Positions 6,162 to 11,981 of a stretch of 16,495 nucleotides of DNA are shown here, piece after piece. Position 1 is the first letter of the stretch. Every line of letters begins with the position of its first letter. Under the pieces are notes generated by a model. It worked only from the letters and a program-made list of their open reading frames with translations. It searched no databases and had not been told where the DNA came from. The stretch is taken from the NCBI GenBank assembly GCA_023399035.1, contig JAEWQX010000179.1:1-16495 (forward strand), written 5' to 3'. The DNA is from Bacillota bacterium. Its GTDB lineage: Bacteria; Bacillota; Clostridia; Clostridiales; Clostridiaceae. A program made the position numbers and the translations under genes.

Positions 6162-7841
6162 TTATTTTGATATTGTCCAGTTTTCTATGCCTGGAAATAC
6201 TGAATATGCTGAATAATTGTATCCTTCTAATTTTGGATTGTATGCACGAATATCATTTTGTGAATACAAGAATACATATGGTGCTTCTTCATTGATTAAT
6301 TTTCCCCATTCTGCATAGATTTCCTTACGCTCATTCCTGTCAATAGTTTTTGTTGCTTTATCAAGAAGCTCATCGCTCTTTGTATTTATAAAGTTTGAGA
6401 AATTGAACTGAGAACCATTTGCAATGGATGAAGCCCAGTAACGATCAGCATCACCAGGATCTACTTCCAATGTGAATCCAAATAACCCCATGTCATAGTC
6501 CCCTTCACCATGTGTCTTAGCCATTGCAGATCCAATATCCATTGTGCTTATATTTACTATTATTCCAACATCCTTTAAATTCTGCTGGATTATAGGTGCG
6601 CTTTGTTCACGGACCTTGTTTCCTGTTGGTACTAACATATCTACTTCAAATTTAACTCCATCTTTTTCAAGAGCTCCATTGTTTTCACTCCATCCTGCTT
6701 CATTAAGCAGTTCCTTTGCCTTGTCCACATTGTAGTCATAAGTATTTAATCTTGATTCTGGATAAGCCCATCCTGCCAATGAAATTGGTGCATTAACAAC
6801 TTGGCCATGTTCTCCAATAAGGCTCTTTACCATGCCTTCTCTGTTTATTGCATAAGTAATTGCCTGACGTACTTTCTTATCTTTGAAGAATTCCTTGTTG
6901 CTGTTCATTGTCATAAACTGATAATTTGCACTTGGCTTTTCTTCAATTTTCATTCCAGCATCCTTCAGCATCTTGAAATCTTCTTCCTTTGTGCTTGTAA
7001 GTGTCACAACATCAAGATCGCCTTTTGCCAGTTCTGATAATTCTGTTTCAGTATTTGTAACCTTGAATACAAATTTTTCAATCTTTGGAGCTCCTCCAAA
7101 ATAATCTTCATTTCTTTCAAGCTCAACATACTGGTCTGGTTTGAATTCCACAAATTTGTATGGCCCTGTGCCTATAGGCTTGTTAAGAATGTCACTTGCA
7201 TTATCCCAGTCAGCAATATTTACCTTGCTCCATATGTGCTTTGGAATTATTCCACGCTGTGAGAAGTTAGATAATGATGGTGCAAAGACTTCTGTATAAG
7301 TAAAGCTTATTGTATTTTCATCAATGACTTTGATTCCGCTTATTGAATCTGACTTGCCATCATGATAATCCTGTGCTCCTGCAATCTTTGAAATCTCGTT
7401 GAATCTTGAACCTGTATAGTTCGGATCAGCCATGCTTGTAAATGTAAATAATACATCATCTGCTGTAAAAGGCTCTCCATCATGCCATTTTACGTCTTTT
7501 CTCAAATGAAATGTCACTGTAAGCTGATCATCAGAAAACTCATATTTTTCAGCCAGTCCAGGCTTGTACTCATTATTTTCATCTAATAATATCAATGGTG
7601 AATAAATAAGGCTATTTACGTTATTATCATATGTGGTATTTGATAATAATGGACTGAAGAGTCCCTTAGGCGAAGATGCTACTGCATATCTTAATACAGA
7701 TGCATCACTTTCTGATACATTTGCAGTAGAACCTGAATTACCTGGTATTTCTGCAGATGTGCTTCCACATCCCACAAATAGAGATAAACTCAAAACTACT
7801 GAAAATATACCTGCTAAAAATTTTTTCTTTCTGCAAAGCAT
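6162..7841 (-). CDS. oppA: Peptide ABC transporter substrate-binding lipoprotein (family 5, OppA/DppA type)
   Basis: This 559-residue protein is the extracellular binding component of the importer. It starts with a lipoprotein signal: basic CRKKK, a hydrophobic stretch, and a lipobox LFVGC with the lipidated Cys at residue 25, followed by a Ser/Gly/Asn-rich linker. The family 5 signature region is visible at about 112-131 (HLRKDVKWHDGEPFTADDV), as are the PIGTGPYKF and VRQAITYAINRE motifs and the C-terminal WGKLINEEAPYVFLY. Length is normal. The ATG follows GGGGAG. It is the first gene of the operon, behind a good promoter and a leader of about 160 nt. Substrate class (dipeptide, oligopeptide, gamma-glutamyl peptide or another family 5 ligand) is not determined. 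Confidence 0.93.
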   Translation of the reverse strand: MLCRKKKFLAGIFSVVLSLSLFVGCGSTSAEIPGNSGSTANVSESDASVLRYAVASSPKGLFSPLLSNTTYDNNVNSLIYSPLILLDENNEYKPGLAEKYEFSDDQLTVTFHLRKDVKWHDGEPFTADDVLFTFTSMADPNYTGSRFNEISKIAGAQDYHDGKSDSISGIKVIDENTISFTYTEVFAPSLSNFSQRGIIPKHIWSKVNIADWDNASDILNKPIGTGPYKFVEFKPDQYVELERNEDYFGGAPKIEKFVFKVTNTETELSELAKGDLDVVTLTSTKEEDFKMLKDAGMKIEEKPSANYQFMTMNSNKEFFKDKKVRQAITYAINREGMVKSLIGEHGQVVNAPISLAGWAYPESRLNTYDYNVDKAKELLNEAGWSENNGALEKDGVKFEVDMLVPTGNKVREQSAPIIQQNLKDVGIIVNISTMDIGSAMAKTHGEGDYDMGLFGFTLEVDPGDADRYWASSIANGSQFNFSNFINTKSDELLDKATKTIDRNERKEIYAEWGKLINEEAPYVFLYSQNDIRAYNPKLEGYNYSAYSVFPGIENWTISK

Positions 7842-8007
7842 AGATATCTCCCCTTCTTTTTAACTTATTGCTTTTATTAATATTGTTAATCTGCACTGAT
7901 TAAAATACAGACTTTTTTAAAGAATTAAATTATAAATATGTGTAACTTTCCCCAATCATAAATCTAAATTTTTAATTCATAGTATTTTTATATGGTTTCT
8001 TTTTAAA

Positions 8008-8036
8008 AGTATATACTTGCAGAAGTTTATTGTAAA
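8008..8036 (-). promoter_or_regulatory. Promoter of the opp operon
   Basis: On the minus strand TTTACA (8036-8031) is separated by 17 nt from TATACT (8013-8008), each matching five of six consensus bases. Transcription would begin near 8001, giving a leader of about 160 nt before oppA. I saw no recognisable riboswitch in that leader, and no clear operator. Confidence 0.65.
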
Positions 8037-8146
8037 TATAAAACATCTAATTAATATTTTTACATTTATTTTGTTAAACTCAAAGTTATAACTAACAATA
8101 CAAAAAAAGCTTTATTTTCACATTTTCTAAATATACTAAAGTCCAT

Positions 8147-8179
8147 AAAAAAAGGCCCTTAACTCTGTCAGGGCTTTTT
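8147..8179 (-). terminator. Terminator after the nitroreductase gene
   Basis: On the minus strand AAAAAGCCCT pairs with AGGGCCTTTTT (one bulged base) around a roughly 10-nt loop, ending in seven T residues. It lies about 120 nt past the nitroreductase stop and upstream of the opp promoter. The other strand also has a short T-run, so it may work in both directions. The remaining DNA in 8180-8301 is A/T-rich with nothing recognised. Confidence 0.8.
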
Positions 8180-8301
8180 AAAAATATTTTTAAAGTGATT
8201 TAATCATTTTAATTTAATTATTACAAGTTTTTATTTTATCAATAACAAGTTTTTCTTTAATATATTTTAATTATAACTATAATTGTCATTTATTAAATCT
8301 A

Positions 8302-8838
8302 TTATTCATAAATGGTATAAATATCATTTAAATCTTTTCTAACCTTTTTACGTACTGTTTTATCTGCTGGATAACCTATTGCAATTACCAATCTTACCCT
8401 CTTATTCTTATTTATATTGAGCAGGTTCTTTAAATTCTTTTCATTGAACCACCCTAAGATGCATGTCCCAAGTTCCAATTCTTCTGCCATGAGACATATA
8501 TGTTCGCATGCAATAGCAACATCAGTAGCCCTGAAATCCTGCTTCTTTAGAAGTTCACCTGCCCTGCTAGTAATATTCCCACTTTCCTCAACTGCTATAA
8601 TGAATGCCCTGCATTCCCTTGTAAATTTATTCATTATACTGTCCTGTATACAATCTGCAACCTTAGCTGATAATTCCCTGTTATTTACGATAACAAAATG
8701 CCATGGCTGACTATTGCATGCAGATGGTGCCACTCTCGCAGCTTCTATACATTTAATAAGCTTTTCCTTTTCTACAGGCTTATCCAGGTATTTTCTGCAG
8801 CTCTGCCTATTGTTTACAAGTTCAAAAAAATCCTTCAT
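8302..8838 (-). CDS. Nitroreductase-family FMN-dependent oxidoreductase
   Basis: This protein of about 178 residues belongs to the small nitroreductase family of dimeric FMN enzymes that use NAD(P)H to reduce nitro groups, quinones or other acceptors. Family features are the N-terminal FMN-phosphate region NNRQSCRKY (9-17), APSACNSQPWHFVIV (37-51), and the closing IAIGYPADK with a basic tail. The frame extends to an ATG at 8859, but no ribosome site precedes it. ATG at 8838 gives the family-typical start KDFFELVNNRQSCRKY and has GGATGTGAAGA upstream. It lies 59 bp after the acyltransferase stop and is probably read from the same promoter. The substrate is unknown. The joint transcript with an acyltransferase has no obvious metabolic logic. 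Confidence 0.85.
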   Translation of the reverse strand: MKDFFELVNNRQSCRKYLDKPVEKEKLIKCIEAARVAPSACNSQPWHFVIVNNRELSAKVADCIQDSIMNKFTRECRAFIIAVEESGNITSRAGELLKKQDFRATDVAIACEHICLMAEELELGTCILGWFNEKNLKNLLNINKNKRVRLVIAIGYPADKTVRKKVRKDLNDIYTIYE

Positions 8839-8897
8839 ATTATCTTCACATCCATCCATATAATTTATAACTGTTTTGAATTATTTCTCCTTACAGC

Positions 8898-10076
8898 TTA
8901 TTTTTCTCCTGCATCATATGGTATGTGATTCACTTTCACCTTATTCCCCTTAATAAATTGTACAATTGCCCCATCAATCTTATGAAGGATAACAGCACTA
9001 ATAATCGTAAATACATATATTAAAGCGAGATATAGAATCTTGCTTGGAACTGTTACATATCGTGAATTAAGTGAAACAATAAAGAATCTGTGAACAAGAT
9101 ATACTTCAAGTGCTATTCTGCCTAGAAAATCCAAAATGGAGTTATTTAATCTTATCTTCATTGTAATCATTAGAACTAATGACACAAAAAGTGCAGTTGC
9201 AAGTGTTTCACAAAATAAACATATCACTGAGCACACTTTTCCATGTAATCCTGGTCTGTAGTATGAAATCATAGCTGTGGCACATATTGCAGCAACAGTC
9301 ATTATGACTGTAGATATAGTGCATACTGTCACAAGAAGTACATACTTTTTCTTTATAAAAGCAAGAATCTTTTCTTCATTTTTAGCTGTATACATACCAA
9401 CAATGAAAAGCATACTTGAATTATACCACCACTCACCTTGAAGCCAGAATATTCCATGACCTGCAAATATCCCTGCAATAACGTATATTACTGAAAAGAC
9501 TGCCATTATCTTAAGCGAATCATCTTCATTTCTGCTGTTTATGAAAGTAAAATAAAATACTAAATAGAAGATTGCTATTGTAACCATATACCATGCATTT
9601 GAATTCATCAGTGTAATACCTAAAAATGTTGTAATTCTAAATAAAATATTGTCCATTCCTATTAAAAGTGGATTCATATCATTATAGACTGTTCCTTTAC
9701 TTACTAGTACTATTATAGTAAAAATAGTGTTTATCACATAAAGTGGCACAAGAACCACTGGAAGCCTTTTTCTTAAGAAACCGTCTAAATAACCAGGTTT
9801 AGTCTTATAGCTTTTAAATAAACCATATCCTGAAAAAAAGAAAAACACTCCAACAAACAAAAATCCTATAAGTCCAAATAATGTAAGGGCTCCCGTACCT
9901 TCCCCCACATAAATATACTGCTGAGAAAAATGGTGTGTAATTATACATATTGCAAAAAATCCTTGTATTCCTTTTGAAACTTTAAGACTTAAAAAGTCTT
10001 CATTAAATTCTCCTCTTTTTGCAGCTTTTGCTCCCCAGAAAAGTATTACTGCAAAAATCAATAAGTAAACCGCCAT
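8898..10076 (-). CDS. Membrane acyltransferase, acyltransferase-3 (OafA/WecH-like) family
   Basis: This 392-residue protein is very hydrophobic, with about ten predicted membrane helices. The family hallmarks are SKGIQGFFAICIITHHF at 34-50, where the His pair near residue 48 is the conserved catalytic region, then FFFSGYGLFKSY at 79-90 with the Arg-rich loop FLRKRLP (100-106), and YLVHRFF near 326-332 in the last helices. Such proteins transfer acetyl or other acyl groups to surface carbohydrates, peptidoglycan or secreted compounds at the cytoplasmic membrane. There are no glycosyltransferase or capsule genes next to it to indicate a substrate. The ATG follows AAGGGGGG, only about 19 nt from the predicted transcription start. 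It is followed by the nitroreductase gene. Confidence 0.85.
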   Translation of the reverse strand: MAVYLLIFAVILFWGAKAAKRGEFNEDFLSLKVSKGIQGFFAICIITHHFSQQYIYVGEGTGALTLFGLIGFLFVGVFFFFSGYGLFKSYKTKPGYLDGFLRKRLPVVLVPLYVINTIFTIIVLVSKGTVYNDMNPLLIGMDNILFRITTFLGITLMNSNAWYMVTIAIFYLVFYFTFINSRNEDDSLKIMAVFSVIYVIAGIFAGHGIFWLQGEWWYNSSMLFIVGMYTAKNEEKILAFIKKKYVLLVTVCTISTVIMTVAAICATAMISYYRPGLHGKVCSVICLFCETLATALFVSLVLMITMKIRLNNSILDFLGRIALEVYLVHRFFIVSLNSRYVTVPSKILYLALIYVFTIISAVILHKIDGAIVQFIKGNKVKVNHIPYDAGEK

Positions 10077-10101
10077 AATTCCCCCCTTATAGTTCTTATA
10101 A

Positions 10102-10130
10102 AATATAATATTTATGTTTTATTCTGTAAA
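10102..10130 (-). promoter_or_regulatory. Promoter of the acyltransferase-nitroreductase pair
   Basis: On the minus strand TTTACA (10130-10125), a 17-nt spacer and TATATT (10107-10102) form a near-consensus sigma-A promoter. The predicted start near 10095 leaves a leader of about 20 nt containing just the ribosome binding site. Confidence 0.7.
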
Positions 10131-10214
10131 ATAATTCCATATATTAATTATATCTTACTTAATAAGCTTATGAAAGATAAACTTCTATAACATCCTATTA
10201 TATTAAATAAAGTA

Positions 10215-10223
10215 TGCTATAAT
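10215..10223 (+). promoter_or_regulatory. Extended -10 promoter of the 10230-10541 transcript
   Basis: TGCTATAAT at 10216-10223 (with the T at 10215 upstream) is a perfect -10 hexamer with a TGn extension. There is no good -35 hexamer at 17 nt, which is common for extended -10 promoters. Transcription would start near 10230 and run into the structured leader described next. Confidence 0.6.
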
Positions 10224-10229
10224 TAATGA

Positions 10230-10424
10230 AAGATTGGATGTGTTTTATGTATGAAAGCAGATAAGTCTTTCAGCTTTTTATCTATATGCTCCTTGCAAAG
10301 ACTACAATAAAGCCAGCTATGCTTTGTCTGGAGCCTAATCTGATATATTAGGTGAAAACTAACTACCACAAACTTAGGTTCTAGCACATGGCTTTTAGTA
10401 TTCTTTGCTTTAATGCTATTTTTA
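10230..10424 (+). ncRNA. Candidate structured leader RNA, class unknown
   Basis: This promoter-linked stretch of about 195 nt is richer in G/C than the surrounding intergenic DNA and folds by eye into several nested elements. GCTCC (10288-10292), AGAC (10299-10302) and AAAGC (10309-10313) pair with an uninterrupted 3' strand GCTTT-GTCT-GGAGC (10321-10334), leaving two 6-nt bulges on the 5' side. CCTAAT/ATTAGG (10334-10352) follows directly. AACTAA/TTAGGTT (10357-10380) encloses an 11-nt loop. TAGCA/TGCTA (10382-10418) ends in TTTTT, like a weak terminator or switch. The alternative long-range pairing AAAGCCA/TGGCTTT (10309-10315 with 10389-10395) competes with the first element. It lies just upstream of a ribosome site and a short reading frame, so a cis-regulatory RNA is plausible. 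I could not match it to a named riboswitch. A raiA-type motif is one possibility, unverified. Confidence 0.45.
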
Positions 10425-10442
10425 AAGTTAAGGAGTATAAAA

Positions 10443-10541
10443 ATGAAATATGTAAAAGCTCACCAAGTGTTACCAGAAGAAATAATTGAAATTATACAAA
10501 AATATACAGATTCTGCTCATAATCAATACAGAATTGTTTAA
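10443..10541 (+). pseudogene. Truncated CD3324-family (homeodomain-like) gene, N-terminal fragment
   Basis: A 32-codon frame begins with ATG seven nt after AAGGAG. It reads MKYVKAHQVLPEEIIEIIQK and then YTD, followed by nine unrelated residues. Small clostridial proteins of the CD3324 family (about 85-95 aa, predicted DNA-binding) start with a very similar Tyr-Val/Ile-Lys-Ala...Val-Leu-Pro-Glu-Glu...Ile-Gln-Lys-Tyr pattern. They then continue into a Gly-Glu-Tyr...Ile-Pro-Arg-Lys segment that is absent here in all three frames. I therefore read it as the 5' remnant of such a gene, with its ribosome site intact. The family match is from memory of its N-terminus. A genuine 32-aa peptide controlled by the upstream leader cannot be excluded. 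Confidence 0.5.
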
Positions 10542-10585
10542 TAGATTGGATTTACAATATCATATAAATACTTATTAGTAATCAG

Positions 10586-10618
10586 AATTTAAGCCTTGAA
10601 TAAATCAAGGCTTAAATT
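10586..10618. terminator. Strong bidirectional hairpin between the CD3324 remnant and the glyoxalase gene
   Basis: AATTTAAGCCTTGA and TCAAGGCTTAAATT form a perfect 14-bp stem with a 5-nt loop (ATAAA). The flanks are A/T-rich on both sides but lack a clean long T-run, so termination may be partial. It sits between convergent units (the leader transcript on plus, glyoxalase on minus) and could serve both. Confidence 0.6.
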
Positions 10619-10654
10619 AATTATATGACTTAATTCTTTTAACACGATATTTCA

Positions 10655-10687
10655 AAGTTAATAATTTACGATAACTTCTACTTTATA
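10655..10687 (-). repeat. Partial duplicate of the glyoxalase 3' end
   Basis: These 33 nt match 10725-10757, the last codons and stop of the glyoxalase gene, at 30 of 33 positions, 70 bp apart and in the same orientation. On the minus strand the copy reads Tyr-Lys-Val-Glu-Val-Ile-Val-Asn-Tyr-stop, against Tyr-Lys-Val-Glu-Val-Ile-Ile-Asn-Asp-stop in the gene. A stop codon just upstream shows the copy is not part of a longer frame. It looks like the scar of a tandem gene duplication that was later deleted. Confidence 0.7.
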
Positions 10688-10727
10688 CGCTTAGATGCCC
10701 ATATCCAGGCATCAACCCATATTTAAG

Positions 10728-11111
10728 TTAATCATTTATGATAACTTCAACTTTATATCCATCTGGATCAGTTACAAAATAATATCTAGGTGGTTCCCCT
10801 GGAAGTCCTTTAAGTTCAGTAACTTCATATCCCATTTCCATATGCTTTTCTCTTAATGACACAATATCATCTGCTCCAACAGCAATATGGCTGAATCCAT
10901 TTCCTAAATCATAAGGCTTTTCAGGATCATAATTATAAGTTAATTCAATTTCATATCCGCCTGATTCATTACTTAAATATACAAGCGTAAACTTATTATC
11001 TGGGTAATCCTTTCTTCTTGTTTCTACAAGTCCTAAAGCATTCTTGTAGAAATCCAATGATTTTTCTAGGTTCATTACTCTTATACAAGTATGTAACATT
11101 CTAGTTGCCAT
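10728..11111 (-). CDS. gloA: Lactoylglutathione lyase / glyoxalase I family protein
   Basis: This 127-residue protein is a single-module glyoxalase I, which isomerises the hemithioacetal of methylglyoxal and a thiol. The four metal ligands of the family are all visible: His7 (MLHTCIRV), Glu56 (YEIELTYN), His75 (GFSHIAVG) and Glu122 (YKVEVII). SLDFYKNALGL and FVTDPDGY are further signature stretches, and the length matches the bacterial Ni-type enzyme. The ATG follows TGGAGG with good spacing. Clostridia lack classical glutathione metabolism in most species, so the physiological thiol may differ. The gene appears monocistronic, with an extended -10 promoter and a hairpin downstream. Its 3' end is partly duplicated at 10655-10687. 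Confidence 0.9.
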   Translation of the reverse strand: MATRMLHTCIRVMNLEKSLDFYKNALGLVETRRKDYPDNKFTLVYLSNESGGYEIELTYNYDPEKPYDLGNGFSHIAVGADDIVSLREKHMEMGYEVTELKGLPGEPPRYYFVTDPDGYKVEVIIND

Positions 11112-11141
11112 AATAATACCTCCATTAATTTATTCCATAAT

Positions 11142-11150
11142 ATTATATCA
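11142..11150 (-). promoter_or_regulatory. Extended -10 promoter of the glyoxalase gene
   Basis: On the minus strand TGATATAAT (11150-11142) is a perfect -10 hexamer with the TGn extension, about 30 nt before the start codon. No good -35 hexamer lies 17 nt further upstream. Confidence 0.55.
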
Positions 11151-11194
11151 AAATAGTTTGCTATATAATACTATAATCTTAAATAATAATCCAC

Positions 11195-11728
11195 TTATTT
11201 AACAATATTTTCTTTTATATAATTCAGAGTTTTTTCCTCACCCTCATTGGCCAGCATATTAAGAAGGAATTCCAGAATTTTTCGTGTTTCAGGATGTATT
11301 ACATAATAATCTTTTCTTTCTTCATAATACTGCAGTGCACTTTTATCATCATATTTATCCTTAAGATAATTCTTGGATGCACTCATCCTGTCTATAAACA
11401 TTTCAACAACATACTTCACAGGCATTTTCATCCCTTGAAGCCCATCTGAAAGACTGTTTCCATAATCAATCCAATATTCAAAATGATGTTTGTTTCTCCC
11501 CTTATGGTGAAGCCATGCAGTGGAAAGCCCCTCTTCTCTCTTTTGTATTCCATTTGGGCTCACATCACCTCTGTAATATTTTGCTCCTGCCCTGAACTCA
11601 ATTGGCTTGTATTTTGAAAGGTCATGAAGAAGCCCCTGCTTATAAAGACCTACCTTAAAGCATGTTTTCATTACCAGCATTTTATGATTTGTAATTGTCT
11701 TAAAATGTCCTATCATATTTTTTATCAT
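11195..11728 (-). CDS. DUF5662 family protein, probable HD-like metal-binding protein
   Basis: This 177-residue protein has no assigned function. It is soluble, with conserved-looking His/Asp clusters: ITNHKMLV (His15), LLHDLSKYKPIEF with His35-Asp36, WLHHKGRNKHHFEYW at about 72-86, and FIDRMSASKNY at about 111-121. The His-Asp pair followed by Lys-Tyr and later His-His resembles the order in HD-type metal-dependent phosphohydrolases, and DUF5662 proteins share this pattern, so a metal-dependent hydrolase is plausible but unproven. The ATG has AGGAG 9 nt upstream. A TTGTAA/TATAAT promoter precedes it, and a second possible promoter with a long hairpin lies further upstream. No terminator is visible after it. 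Confidence 0.75.
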   Translation of the reverse strand: MIKNMIGHFKTITNHKMLVMKTCFKVGLYKQGLLHDLSKYKPIEFRAGAKYYRGDVSPNGIQKREEGLSTAWLHHKGRNKHHFEYWIDYGNSLSDGLQGMKMPVKYVVEMFIDRMSASKNYLKDKYDDKSALQYYEERKDYYVIHPETRKILEFLLNMLANEGEEKTLNYIKENIVK

Positions 11729-11776
11729 TTTATGTATCTCCTGAAATAAAATATATTGATTTTTTCAAATTATCGT

Positions 11777-11805
11777 ATTATAATTTAGTAAGAAAATGTT
11801 TACAA
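11777..11805 (-). promoter_or_regulatory. Promoter of the DUF5662 gene
   Basis: On the minus strand TTGTAA (11805-11800), a 17-nt spacer and a perfect TATAAT (11782-11777). The transcript would start near 11770, about 40 nt before the start codon. Confidence 0.6.
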
Positions 11806-11840
11806 AAGTAATTTATACGCAATTATCTATTTATTTTGTA

Positions 11841-11918
11841 CATACAAAATATTATGTATGATAACAAGCAGTACTAAGCCTTCATCCCCACACAATTAAT
11901 CTTAGTACTATTTGTTAT
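11841..11918. other. Long hairpin with an exposed C-rich/G-rich loop (possible small RNA or leader)
   Basis: ATAACAA and AGTACTAAG (11861-11878) pair with CTTAGTACT and TTGTTAT (11901-11918), interrupted only by a 2x2 internal loop, around a 22-nt loop. A second small hairpin, CATACA/TGTATG (11841-11860), abuts it. Read on plus, the loop holds CATCCCCACAC, a C-rich stretch like the UCCC loops of Gram-positive regulatory RNAs, and TTTTTAAATT follows, resembling a terminator. Read on minus, a promoter (11953-11925) would start transcription right at the stem base and the loop would be G-rich (GTGGGGATGAAGG). The strand is unresolved. It lies in the gap between the HD-GYP gene and the DUF5662 gene. 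Confidence 0.45.
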
Positions 11919-11924
11919 TTTTAA

Positions 11925-11953
11925 ATTATATAAAGTTTATCTAAATAAGTCCA
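11925..11953 (-). promoter_or_regulatory. Possible promoter facing the long hairpin and the DUF5662 gene
   Basis: On the minus strand TGGACT (11953-11948), a 17-nt spacer and a perfect TATAAT (11930-11925). The predicted start near 11918 coincides with the base of the hairpin stem, which would give DUF5662 a second, structured leader of about 190 nt. The -35 matches only four of six positions. Confidence 0.45.
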
Positions 11954-11981
11954 TTCCTTATTATAAACACAAGCAGTCAAT

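Noticed and set aside
7887..7902. A second ANTAR-like hairpin (TAATC-AGTGCA-GATTA) in the oppA leader on the minus strand
   Set aside because: The hexaloop has A1 and G4, but no terminator overlaps it, there is no second hairpin, and ANTAR control of opp operons is not known; the pattern is short enough to arise by chance.
10251..10310. A 19-codon upstream frame inside the structured leader
   Set aside because: There is no proper ribosome binding site, it overlaps the predicted helices, and its codons show no family resemblance; it was left out as a gene.
10694..10713. GATGCC/GGCATC hairpin just past the glyoxalase stop as its terminator
   Set aside because: The stem is only 6 bp and no T-run follows on the minus strand; the longer hairpin at 10586-10618 is a better candidate.
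11870..11909. A c-di-GMP riboswitch near the GGDEF/HD-GYP gene
   Set aside because: The hairpin lacks the conserved tetraloop/receptor and GCAAAGCC-type sequences of class I and the class II pseudoknot core; only a simple long stem-loop is supported.
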